Source of the DNA: Oscillospiraceae bacterium
GTDB lineage: Bacteria > Bacillota > Clostridia > Oscillospirales > Oscillospiraceae
DNA length: 14,284 nt
NCBI GenBank assembly: GCA_017936205.1
Contig: JAGBGB010000271.1
Location: 1-14,284 of the forward strand
Direction: 5' to 3'
The notes under the pieces were generated by a model, which saw only the letters and a program-made list of their open reading frames with translations, was not told the DNA's origin and ran no database searches. Made by a program: the position numbers and the translations under genes. How positions within the stretch are numbered: the first letter of the stretch is position 1; each line of letters opens with the position of its first letter. This document shows, in pieces, positions 1-7,203 of the stretch.

Positions 1-100
1 TGACGCCGGTGCCATGGGCGGACAGAGTCGTCCGCCGCTACGGAATGGTGCGTAATTTGACAGCTTATACGATTGCTAACAGCTCGATAAATCGGAATTT
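1..100. repeat. Degenerate intergenic repeat copy (left edge)
   Basis: Positions 85-100 read as the reverse complement of the end sequence AAATTCCGATTTATCG, which also ends the inverted-repeat element at 4614-4819 and begins the copy at 14112. Positions 38-48 (CTACGGAATGG) resemble the inner part of that element's right arm (CTACGAATGG at 4792-4801). Positions 17-36 form a perfect 7-bp palindrome (GGCGGAC, six-base loop, GTCCGCC). This copy has about 37 extra bases between the two conserved blocks, so it is a diverged or composite member. The left limit lies outside the window. Confidence 0.55.
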
Positions 101-107
101 GGTGAGG

Positions 108-139
108 AAAAGCGGCTGTCCCGTGTTTGGGACAGCCGC
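108..139 (-). terminator. Rho-independent terminator of the GH3 gene
   Basis: A perfect 11-bp stem (GCGGCTGTCCC at 112-122, GGGACAGCCGC at 129-139) encloses a six-base loop. Read on the minus strand, the stem is followed directly by TTTT (108-111). It begins 12 bases past the stop codon of the GH3 gene, as expected for its transcript end. Confidence 0.9.
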
Positions 140-151
140 ATATGGATCGGG

Positions 152-1510
152 TTATTCGGCAATGATGCCGTACTTGTACTTCAGGCTCAGGATCCGTAGG
201 ACGCTTTCGTTGATTCGTTCCTCGGTGAGTGTGCCCTCGTCAAGGGCGGTCTTGAGGGCATTGAAGGCATCTTCCTTGTCCTCGGGCATAAGAACCACAT
301 CGCAGCCTGCCTGCACTGCTCGCAGAGCAGCCTCGCCGCAATCGTAGTAGTAGGAAATGGCGCCCATTTCATGGGAGTCCGTCACGATCAGACCCTCGAA
401 GCCCAGCTCCTGTCGCAGCATTCCGGTGACTACATCATAGGAAAAGTCGCAGGGCTCGTTATTCCCGGTTACGTTGGGCAGGGACATATGGGAGATCATA
501 ACCAGCTCTGCGCCCGCCTCGATGCCTGCACGGAAGGGGATGAATTCCAGCTCTCGCAGCTCCTCAGCAGTGCGCTCGCTGGTGGAGCTGCCGTAGTGAG
601 AGTCAGAGGAGGTGCTACCGTGTCCGGGGAAGTGCTTCAGGCAGGAGATCATATTCCCGTCCTGCAAGCCCTTGACCATCTGTGCTACCATGCGGGCTGC
701 TACCTGAGGATCATCGCTGAAGGAGCGGCTGCCGATCTCCGTATTATAGGGATTGGTCACCACATCTGCTACAGGAGCGAAGTCCAGATTAAAGCCTACG
801 CTTGCGATCTGCTCTGCAAACTGTGCGCCCAGATCATAAACAGCCTGCTCGTCACCGGCATCTCCATAGGTCTTCATGGGATCTGTCCAAGGGGTCACAT
901 TGATCTTGTTCAGTCGGGATACGTATCCGCCCTCTTCATCAACACCCATAAAGAGGGGGATCTTGGAATAGCTCTGGGTGTTGGCGATCATGGTGGTGAT
1001 CTGCTCGGTTCCCACAATATGCTCCCCGAAGTATACCAGACCGCCTACAGGATAGGTCTGAACAGCTTCCTTGGTTCCCTCTCCGGCTACGGTGGGACCG
1101 GTGGTGTCGGTCAGCTCGTCCGGGGTCAGGAAGATCATCTGCCAGATCTTTTCTTCTACAGTCAGACCTTCCATCAATGCCATAGCCTTCTCTACATGGG
1201 GCTCAATGGGGGGCTCGGTTTCTGTAGGCTCCTCTGTGGTGGGTTCCTCTGTAGTGGTAGGCTCCGTTTCAGTGGTGGTAGGTTCTGTTTCTTCCGGCTC
1301 CGTAGACTCCTCATTGGCTGCAAGCTGTGTGGCGATCTCGCCTACGGAAGAGGACGGGATCCCTGAGCCCTGACTCATGACATACACTGCAAAGCAGGCT
1401 ACTAACAGAGCTAAGCAAAAGGCTGTGCCTATGAGTGCCTTTTCCAGTGCCGACTTTTTACCGCGACGGCGTTTCTTTTTCTTGGAGCTTTTATGGCTCT
1501 CGTGACTCAT
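152..1510 (-). CDS. Membrane-anchored GH3 beta-N-acetylhexosaminidase (NagZ-like)
   Basis: This 452-residue glycoside hydrolase family 3 enzyme should remove terminal beta-linked N-acetylglucosamine from muropeptides or other glycans outside the membrane. Visible order: a Lys/Arg-rich cytoplasmic tail (residues 1-20), one membrane helix (about 26-46), a Thr/Glu/Pro-rich linker (67-104), then the catalytic barrel. Family motifs are VDEEGGYVSRL (190-200), RSFSDDP (262-268), KHFPGHGST (292-300) with the Asp303-Ser-His305 general acid/base dyad of NagZ enzymes, and VTDSHEMGAI (376-385) with Asp378 as the likely nucleophile. There is no C-terminal GH3 domain, which fits the single-domain NagZ type. 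The frame stays open far upstream (to 2269), but ATG 1510 is chosen because AGGAGGAAGG lies just before it, a promoter lies just upstream, and the extension would run across the divergent gene. Peptidoglycan recycling is the likely role; the exact substrate is inferred. Confidence 0.92.
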   Translation of the reverse strand: MSHESHKSSKKKKRRRGKKSALEKALIGTAFCLALLVACFAVYVMSQGSGIPSSSVGEIATQLAANEESTEPEETEPTTTETEPTTTEEPTTEEPTETEPPIEPHVEKAMALMEGLTVEEKIWQMIFLTPDELTDTTGPTVAGEGTKEAVQTYPVGGLVYFGEHIVGTEQITTMIANTQSYSKIPLFMGVDEEGGYVSRLNKINVTPWTDPMKTYGDAGDEQAVYDLGAQFAEQIASVGFNLDFAPVADVVTNPYNTEIGSRSFSDDPQVAARMVAQMVKGLQDGNMISCLKHFPGHGSTSSDSHYGSSTSERTAEELRELEFIPFRAGIEAGAELVMISHMSLPNVTGNNEPCDFSYDVVTGMLRQELGFEGLIVTDSHEMGAISYYYDCGEAALRAVQAGCDVVLMPEDKEDAFNALKTALDEGTLTEERINESVLRILSLKYKYGIIAE

Positions 1511-1544
1511 AACCCTTCCTCCTGTGTCTTTTATAATCCTTATT

Positions 1545-1573
1545 ATCATACTCGATTCTGTATAAAAAAACAA
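1545..1573 (-). promoter_or_regulatory. Promoter of the GH3 gene
   Basis: On the minus strand TTGTTT (1568-1573) is separated by 17 bases from TATGAT (1545-1550), giving a short leader of about 30 bases before ATG 1510. The -35 box lies inside the left arm of an imperfect palindrome (1564-1594), so binding there could affect this promoter. Confidence 0.6.
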
Positions 1574-1594
1574 GTGGTAACCGTAAGTTTTTTT
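1564..1594. promoter_or_regulatory. Imperfect palindrome between divergent promoters
   Basis: The sequence is symmetric about position 1579: seven A plus C (1564-1571) mirrors G plus seven T (1587-1594), and the centre is GGTAACC (1576-1582). Eleven of fifteen base pairs match. It overlaps the -35 box of the GH3 promoter and ends 16 bases before the -35 box of the topoisomerase promoter. It could be an operator; no binding protein can be named. Confidence 0.4.
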
Positions 1595-1610
1595 CAGGAG
1601 TTTGGAATAC

Positions 1611-1639
1611 TTGACTTTTTCCCCAAGGAAGGATATACT
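1611..1639 (+). promoter_or_regulatory. Promoter of the GyrB/ParE-like gene
   Basis: TTGACT (1611-1616), a 17-base spacer, then TATACT (1634-1639) is a near-consensus vegetative promoter. A transcript starting near 1646 would have a leader of about 100 bases before ATG 1748. A second TATAAT at 1648-1653 lacks a good -35 box at the right distance. Confidence 0.75.
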
Positions 1640-1747
1640 ATACTTATTATAATGGTAGAGAATGTGCAATTTCCGTTTTTTTCGGAAGCTTGCAGAAGAA
1701 CAGAGGGGAGGGCATGGGAGCTCTGCCCAAGATTTGTGAGGAGCATT

Positions 1748-3730
1748 ATGGCAAAGAAACAAAGCTACGGAAACGAAAGTATTACCTCCCTGAAAAATGA
1801 AGATCGAGTGCGCTTGCGCCCTGCGGTTATTTTTGGCTCTGACGATCTTATCGGCTGTCAGCATGCTGTGTTCGAGATCCTTTCCAATGCCATTGACGAG
1901 GCTCGTGAGGGTCATGGCGACCTGATTATTGTGACCCGTTATGCAGACCAGAGCATTGAAGTAGAAGACTTCGGCAGAGGCTGCCCCGTGGACTGGAACG
2001 AGAAGGAGCAGTGCTACAACTGGGAGCTGGTCTTCTGCGAAATGTATGCCGGCGGCAAGTACGACAAGAGTGCTGCAGGCACCAACTATGAATATTCTCT
2101 TGGCCTCAACGGTTTGGGCACCTGTGCTACCCAGTATGCCTCGGAATTCTTCGATGCGCGAATCTACCGTGACGGCTATAAGTACAGCCTCCACTTTGAA
2201 CGGGGCCGAATTGTAGGAAAAATGAAGAAGGAGCCTGCGGATCGGAAGAAGACCGGCTCTCTCTTCCATTGGAAGCCGGATCTGGATGTTTTTACGGAGA
2301 TCAATATTCCTGTGGAATACTATCTGGACGTCCTGAAGCGGCAGGCTGTGGTCAATGCAGGCATTACCTTCCGTTTCCGTAATCAGGTGGGCAGTAAGTT
2401 TGAGACTACAGAATTCTGCTATGAGAAGGGCATTGTGGATTACATTAACGAGCTGACAGAGGGGAATTCCTTCACCATGCCCCAGTATTGGGAAACAGAG
2501 CGGAAGGGTCGTGACCGTGCAGACAAGCCGGAGTACAAGGTCAAGCTCACTGCTGCAGTGTGCTTCTCACGGAATCTGAACCGCCTGGAATACTATCACA
2601 ACTCCTCTTGGCTGGAGCACGGCGGCGCCCCTGATCGGGCGGTACGCAACGCCTTCGTCTATGCCGTTGATGCCTACCTGAAGCAGAACGGTAAGTATAC
2701 CAAGAACGAAAGCAAGATCACCTTCCAGGATGTTGCAGATTGCTTGGTCATTGTGACCAACTGCTTCTCCACCCAGACCTCCTACGAGAACCAGACCAAG
2801 AAGTCCATTAACAACAAGTTCATTCAGGAGGCGATGACGGAATTCTTCCGCTCCCGTCTGCAGGTCTACTTCATTGAGAACAAGGCAGAGGCGGACAAGA
2901 TCGCAGATCAGATCCTGATCAATAAACGCAGCCGTGAGACTGCGGAGCATGCCCGTATTACAGTGAAGAAGAAGCTATCCGGCACTCTGGACATTGCCAA
3001 CCGTGTGCAGAAGTTTGTGGACTGCCGCAGTCGGGATGCCAGCAGACGGGAGCTGTATATTGTCGAGGGCGATTCCGCTATGGGCTCTGTAAAACAGTCC
3101 CGTGATGCGGAATTCCAGGGCATTATGCCTGTCCGAGGCAAGATCCTCAACTGCCTGAAGGCGGACTATGGCAGGATCTTCAAGAGCGACATCATCACTG
3201 ACCTGCTCCGAGTTATGGGCTGTGGCGTGGAGACCAAGGATAAGAGAGTGAAGGACCTGACCGCTTTCAGTCTGGATGCCCTGCGCTGGAACAAGATCAT
3301 TATCTGTACCGATGCGGATGTTGACGGCTTCCAGATCCGCACCCTGATCCTGACCATGCTGTACAGACTGGTTCCCACCCTGATCCGTGAGGGCTATGTA
3401 TATATTGCAGAATCCCCCCTCTTCGAGATCAACACCAAGGACAAGACCTGGTTCGCCTACAGTGAATCAGAGAAGGCTGAGATCCTGAAGTCCATCGGAT
3501 CCCAGAAGTATACCATTGCCCGATCCAAGGGCCTCGGCGAGAACGAGCCGGAAATGATGTGGATGACCACCATGAACCCGGAAACTCGCCGCCTGATCAA
3601 GATCATGCCGGAGGATGCAGAGAAGACTGCTATTTACTTCGATCTGCTCCTTGGAGATAACCTGAGCGGTCGTAAGGAATATATTGCGGAAAATGGCAGC
3701 CTGTATCTGGATATGGCAGATATTTCCTGA
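1748..3730 (+). CDS. Divergent type IIA topoisomerase, GyrB/ParE-like subunit
   Basis: This 660-residue ATPase/TOPRIM subunit should drive strand passage together with the GyrA/ParC-like protein at 4966-7200. Domains: GHKL ATPase (about 20-220) with Glu43 and Asn47 in FEILSNAIDEA, Asp74 in VEDFGRGCPV and GLNGLG (119-124); transducer with the QTK loop (349-351); TOPRIM with EGDSA (440-444), PVRGKILN (461-468) and DADVDG (522-527); and a C-terminal motif KGLGENEPEMMWMTTMNPETR (594-614). The length is ParE-like and lacks the large insert of E. coli GyrB. Departures from the usual sequence: DADVDG is followed by Phe528-Gln529 rather than x-His, GLHG is GLNG, and DDGRG is DFGRG. ATG 1748 is chosen because GAGGAG lies four bases upstream and YGNESITSL matches the N-terminal arm; the frame is open back to 1493 but that part is non-coding leader. 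Certain as a family; its role as a second topoisomerase is inferred. Confidence 0.93.
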   Translation: MAKKQSYGNESITSLKNEDRVRLRPAVIFGSDDLIGCQHAVFEILSNAIDEAREGHGDLIIVTRYADQSIEVEDFGRGCPVDWNEKEQCYNWELVFCEMYAGGKYDKSAAGTNYEYSLGLNGLGTCATQYASEFFDARIYRDGYKYSLHFERGRIVGKMKKEPADRKKTGSLFHWKPDLDVFTEINIPVEYYLDVLKRQAVVNAGITFRFRNQVGSKFETTEFCYEKGIVDYINELTEGNSFTMPQYWETERKGRDRADKPEYKVKLTAAVCFSRNLNRLEYYHNSSWLEHGGAPDRAVRNAFVYAVDAYLKQNGKYTKNESKITFQDVADCLVIVTNCFSTQTSYENQTKKSINNKFIQEAMTEFFRSRLQVYFIENKAEADKIADQILINKRSRETAEHARITVKKKLSGTLDIANRVQKFVDCRSRDASRRELYIVEGDSAMGSVKQSRDAEFQGIMPVRGKILNCLKADYGRIFKSDIITDLLRVMGCGVETKDKRVKDLTAFSLDALRWNKIIICTDADVDGFQIRTLILTMLYRLVPTLIREGYVYIAESPLFEINTKDKTWFAYSESEKAEILKSIGSQKYTIARSKGLGENEPEMMWMTTMNPETRRLIKIMPEDAEKTAIYFDLLLGDNLSGRKEYIAENGSLYLDMADIS

Positions 3731-3751
3731 GCCGCAGATCCTGTCACATAG

Positions 3752-4555
3752 ATGAAAGCGAAAATGATTTATATTCTTGTTGCATTCTTTCTGTGCTGTT
3801 TGGCATATTTTCTCTGGGAGAACTGCCATTTCACAGTGACAAAGTATGTTTATGAAAGCGAAGCCCTTCCCTCTGCTATGGATGGACTGCGGATCTTGCA
3901 GCTGTCGGATCTGCATGGACAGTCCTTTGGCAAGGACAATGAGAAGCTTCTGAATGCCCTTCGCAACTGCAAGCCGGATGCCATTATGATCACAGGGGAT
4001 CTGATCGACAGCACCTTTACCGATCCTGCTGCCGGGATCCGCTTGGTGGAGAGGTTGGTGACCATTGCACCTGTTTGCTACTGCACCGGCAATCACGAGC
4101 ATCGATTGGAGGAGACGGAGCTGCAAGGATTTCTGTCAGATTTGGCAGCCATCGGCGCCACCGTGCTGGCAGACAGGGCCGTTTCCTTCCGTGGAGGCAT
4201 TCTGGTGGGACTGACAGATCCCACCGCAAGGGAGCCTCAGGCGCTGAAGAAGCTGCTGGAGCCAATGGGAGAGGAATGCTTCACCCTGCTGCTGTCCCAC
4301 AAGCCCCATTATTTTAGCAATTACACCCAAGCAGATCTGGTGCTCTCCGGGCATGCTCACGGCGGGCAGCTTCGCCTCCCTCTGCTGGGGGGATTGTATG
4401 CGCCGGGACAGGGCTTCTTCCCGGAATATACCAAGGGCTTCTACAGCTTAGAGAACACTACCATGTTAGTCAGTCGCGGTGCAGGCAACAGCCACCGCAT
4501 CCCCCGCCTGTTCAACACCCCGGAGCTGATCCTCCTGACCCTCCGCAGACCGTAA
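3752..4555 (+). CDS. Membrane-anchored metallophosphoesterase (YkuE/YaeI-like)
   Basis: This 267-residue calcineurin-type phosphoesterase has one N-terminal membrane helix (residues 5-22), so the catalytic domain probably faces outward. The two-metal site is complete: Asp53-Leu-His55, GDLID (82-86), GNHE (113-116), SH (182-183) and GHAHGGQ (200-206). The arrangement matches the YkuE/YaeI group, some members of which act on phospholipid or UDP-linked precursors; the substrate here cannot be read from sequence. It starts 22 bases after the topoisomerase stop codon with no convincing ribosome site, so it may be translated by coupling or from the ATG at 3764. It lies between the two topoisomerase subunit genes without an evident functional link. 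No strong terminator follows. Confidence 0.9.
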   Translation: MKAKMIYILVAFFLCCLAYFLWENCHFTVTKYVYESEALPSAMDGLRILQLSDLHGQSFGKDNEKLLNALRNCKPDAIMITGDLIDSTFTDPAAGIRLVERLVTIAPVCYCTGNHEHRLEETELQGFLSDLAAIGATVLADRAVSFRGGILVGLTDPTAREPQALKKLLEPMGEECFTLLLSHKPHYFSNYTQADLVLSGHAHGGQLRLPLLGGLYAPGQGFFPEYTKGFYSLENTTMLVSRGAGNSHRIPRLFNTPELILLTLRRP

Positions 4556-4613
4556 CAGGACCAGACGGACAGTGGACAGCTGACAGTTTCCGTCTTAGGC
4601 TCTGCTGTCGTTC

Positions 4614-4819
4614 AAATTCCGATTTGTCGCACAGTTTGATTTACCGCTGCGTAGGGGCGCGCATTGCGCGTCCGGTTCATGACGGAACGCCATGAACACA
4701 AAAACCACCGAAAATAATGTATTTCCCAAAAATCGAAACATTTTTCACAACCACCAATTCTTGGCGTTTGTCGGACGCGCAATGCGCGCCCCTACGAATG
4801 GTACGATAAATCGGAACTT
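4614..4819. mobile_element. 206-bp inverted-repeat element, MITE-like
   Basis: A perfect 24-bp inverted pair (4651-4674 and 4772-4795; core GGGGCGCGCATTGCGCG) is nested inside outer ends that match at 16 of 19 bases (4614-4632 and 4801-4819, AARTTCCGATTTRTCGYAC). The 97-base middle holds no credible gene; it contains a small palindrome GTTCATG/CATGAAC (4675-4681 and 4691-4697). Related copies occur at 14112-14168 and, diverged, at 1-100. A non-autonomous transposon or a dispersed palindromic repeat fits. No target-site duplication could be confirmed. Confidence 0.65.
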
Positions 4820-4846
4820 GGCTGAAAGAGCTCTGCGCGTTAGAAA
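4818..4846 (+). promoter_or_regulatory. Possible promoter for the GyrA/ParC-like gene
   Basis: TTGGCT (4818-4823), a 17-base spacer, then TAGAAA (4841-4846) is the best promoter-like pair seen before ATG 4966. The -35 box lies across the right end of the inverted-repeat element. The match is weak; read-through from the upstream run is an alternative. Confidence 0.25.
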
Positions 4847-4965
4847 CGAATTTACCTATATGGGCAGCTGTCCGCTTTCCACCGTTAACGCAAACATCCC
4901 CTCCTCTCTTGGATGGATGGTTTTAAATGCTGGGAATTTCATCTCCCTGAAAAGGAAGTAATCAT

Positions 4966-7200
4966 ATGGCAAGAAAGAAGAAAGAACCGGAACTGAAGAA
5001 AAATATTGACACTTCCCGTGTGGAGGGTCTGCGGGCAGAGGTGCTGGAGCAGCCTATTACGGACACCTTGACCCTGAACTATATGCCCTATGCCATGAGT
5101 GTCATTGTATCCCGAGCCATTCCGGAGATCGACGGCTTCAAGCCCTCTCATCGGAAGCTGCTGTATACCATGTACAAAATGGGTCTGCTCAACGGGCCCA
5201 AAACAAAATCCGCTACCATTGTCGGTAAGACCATGCAGCTTAACCCTCACGGCGACGGCGCCATCTATGAAACTATGGTCCGTCTGGCCCGTGGCAACGA
5301 AACACTGCTGGTTCCCTTCGTGGATTCCAAGGGCAATTTCGGCAAGGTGTACTCCCGAGATATGGCATATGCTGCCTCCCGATATACGGAAGCTAAGTTA
5401 GAAGCCATCTGTCAGGAGCTGTTCCGTGACATTGATGAAGAAACTGTGGATTTTGTCCCCAATTATGACAATACTACCGAGGAGCCCACTCTGCTGCCCA
5501 CGGCATTCCCCAATGTGCTGGTTTCGGCCAACATGGGTATCGCCGTTGGTATGGCAAGCAATATTTGTTCCTTCAATCTTCGGGAGGTCTGCAAAGCCAC
5601 TGCCGCATGGATCCGTAATCCCAACTGCGATCTGTTGGAGCTGATGCCTGCCCCGGACTTTTCCACCGGCGGCGAGATCCTCTATGATATTAAGGAAATG
5701 GAGGAGGTCTACCGCACCGGCAGAGGCAGCATCAAGATCCGTGCCCGTTGGCGTTATGTGAAGGAAGGGAATCTGATCGAGATCTATGAGATCCCCTACA
5801 CCACCACTACGGAGGCTATTATCGACAAGGTCGCAGAGCTGACCAAGGCAGGGAAGATTCGTGAGATCTCTGATATGCGTGACGAAACTGACCTGAACGG
5901 CTTGAAGCTTGCCATCGACTTGAAGCGAGGAGTAGATCCCGACAAGCTCATGCAGAAGCTTTTTAAGTCCACCCCTCTGCTGGACAGCTTCGGCTGCAAC
6001 TTCAATTTGCTCATCGCCGGGATGCCCAGAGTGCTGGGCGTTCGTGAGATCATCGAGGAATGGACGGCTTGGCGTACGGAATGTGTCCGCCGCCGAGTCT
6101 ACCATCGGAAGCAGAAGAAGTCCGAGAAGCTACACCTGCTTAAGGGCTTGAAGCGGATCCTGTTAGACATCGACAAAGCCATCCGCATCATTCGGGAAAC
6201 AGAATCTGATGCAGAGGTCATCCCCAATCTGATGATCGGCTTCGGCATTGACAAGGTTCAGGCAGAATATGTAGCCGAGATCAAGCTGCGCAACATCAAC
6301 AAGGAATACATCCTCAAGCGCACCCAAGAGGTAGACAGCCTGGAGGAGGAGATCCAAGAGTTAGAGGACATTCTCCGTAGCGAACGGAAGATTCGTAATA
6401 TTATTATTAAGGAATTAGATGCCATCGCAGATAAGTACGGCAAGGATCGTAAAACCGGTATCGTCTTCGGTGGAGACATCGAAGAGGAAGAAGCCGTACC
6501 CGATTATGCTATTACGGTCTTCGTATCCAAGGAGGGGTATTTCAAGAAGATCACGCCCCAATCTCTGCGTATGTCAGGGGAACAGAAGTTCAAGGAGGGT
6601 GACAGCCTGAGCTTCTCTCTGGAAACCCAGAATTCTGCGGAGATGCTGGTCTTCACCGACAAGTATCAGGTCTACAAAGCCCGCTGCTCTGACTTCGAAG
6701 ACAGCAAGGCTTCTGTGCTGGGTGACTATCTCCCGGGCAAATTAGGCTTCGATGAGGGCGAGGGGATCCTGCAGGTTTGCTTCCCCGGAGATTACAGCGG
6801 CAATATGATCTTCATCTACGAGAACGGAAAGGTTACCAAGGTAGAGCTGTCCACCTATCAGACGAAATCCAATCGCCGCAAGCTCACGGGGGCATACTGC
6901 GACAAGAGTCCCTTGAAGGCTGCCTTCCTACTGAAGGAGGATGTCCAGATGGTACTGTACTCCACGGAAAATCGTGCTCTGATCTTCTCGACCGCACAGC
7001 TTGCACCTAAGACCACCCGTGCCACACAGGGCGTGGCTGTTATGACCCTAAAGAAGAAACATCTGCTCCATCGTGCTGCCTTATTAGAAGGCAGCGGCAT
7101 TGTCAACCAGTCCCGCTACCGTACCAAATCCCTGCCTGCCGCCGGTGCTTTGTTGAAGCCCGAGGATGCAGAGGAAAAACAGATGGAATTGGAGCTGTAA
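4966..7200 (+). CDS. Divergent type IIA topoisomerase, GyrA/ParC-like subunit
   Basis: This 744-residue subunit cleaves and rejoins DNA and should pair with the ATPase subunit at 1748-3730. The breakage-reunion domain starts near residue 37 (LNYMPYAMSVIVSRAIPEIDG). The catalytic Arg139-Tyr140 lie in AASRYTEAKL, and the DNA-bending Ile192 in GIAVGMASNI. The tower/coiled-coil part runs about 360-490, followed by a C-terminal domain (about 512-725) with degenerate blades such as TRATQGVAVMTL (684-695). No GyrA box (QRRGGKG) is present, so wrapping gyrase activity is unlikely and a ParC-like decatenase is favoured. The region corresponding to E. coli GyrA 78-87 reads NPHGDGAIYE (93-102): the quinolone-contact Ser is Gly98 and the acidic residue is Glu102. 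ATG 4966 has AAAGGAAG seven bases upstream. It heads a run with the YitT gene, three bases downstream. Confidence 0.93.
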   Translation: MARKKKEPELKKNIDTSRVEGLRAEVLEQPITDTLTLNYMPYAMSVIVSRAIPEIDGFKPSHRKLLYTMYKMGLLNGPKTKSATIVGKTMQLNPHGDGAIYETMVRLARGNETLLVPFVDSKGNFGKVYSRDMAYAASRYTEAKLEAICQELFRDIDEETVDFVPNYDNTTEEPTLLPTAFPNVLVSANMGIAVGMASNICSFNLREVCKATAAWIRNPNCDLLELMPAPDFSTGGEILYDIKEMEEVYRTGRGSIKIRARWRYVKEGNLIEIYEIPYTTTTEAIIDKVAELTKAGKIREISDMRDETDLNGLKLAIDLKRGVDPDKLMQKLFKSTPLLDSFGCNFNLLIAGMPRVLGVREIIEEWTAWRTECVRRRVYHRKQKKSEKLHLLKGLKRILLDIDKAIRIIRETESDAEVIPNLMIGFGIDKVQAEYVAEIKLRNINKEYILKRTQEVDSLEEEIQELEDILRSERKIRNIIIKELDAIADKYGKDRKTGIVFGGDIEEEEAVPDYAITVFVSKEGYFKKITPQSLRMSGEQKFKEGDSLSFSLETQNSAEMLVFTDKYQVYKARCSDFEDSKASVLGDYLPGKLGFDEGEGILQVCFPGDYSGNMIFIYENGKVTKVELSTYQTKSNRRKLTGAYCDKSPLKAAFLLKEDVQMVLYSTENRALIFSTAQLAPKTTRATQGVAVMTLKKKHLLHRAALLEGSGIVNQSRYRTKSLPAAGALLKPEDAEEKQMELEL

Positions 7201-7203
7201 ATC

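Larger units (their letters stand above)
4556..4965. other. Intergenic gap of 410 bases between the two topoisomerase runs
   Basis: No gene is supported here. The main content is the inverted-repeat element at 4614-4819. Outside it, GTGGACAGCTG (4572-4582) and CAGCTGTCCGC (4865-4875) form a further, nearly perfect inverted pair, so the inserted or duplicated unit may be larger than 206 bases. AGACGGA/TCCGTCT (4563-4569 and 4589-4595) forms a weak stem after the phosphoesterase but has no T run. An open frame at 4692-4961 is a by-product of the repeat arms. Confidence 0.7.

Noticed and set aside
9..347. Plus-strand open frame of 112 codons at the left edge
   Set aside because: It crosses the repeat remnant and terminator and then runs antisense to the GH3 coding region; no ribosome site, no recognisable product.
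371..1366. Long plus-strand open frame (331 codons) antisense to the GH3 gene
   Set aside because: The opposite strand encodes a full GH3 enzyme with all motifs; this frame is Gly/Leu/Cys-rich without motifs or ribosome site.
1493..1747. N-terminal extension of the GyrB/ParE-like protein to an upstream ATG
   Set aside because: It would include the promoter and leader; the family N-terminus and the GAGGAG site both point to 1748.
4563..4595. Terminator after the metallophosphoesterase gene
   Set aside because: Only a 7-bp stem with a 19-base loop and no T run; too weak to list as a terminator.
4692..4961. Open frame of 89 codons in the gap before the GyrA/ParC-like gene
   Set aside because: It is made largely from the repeat arm and has no good ribosome site; its INRNL residues recur in the left-edge frame only because the repeat end recurs.
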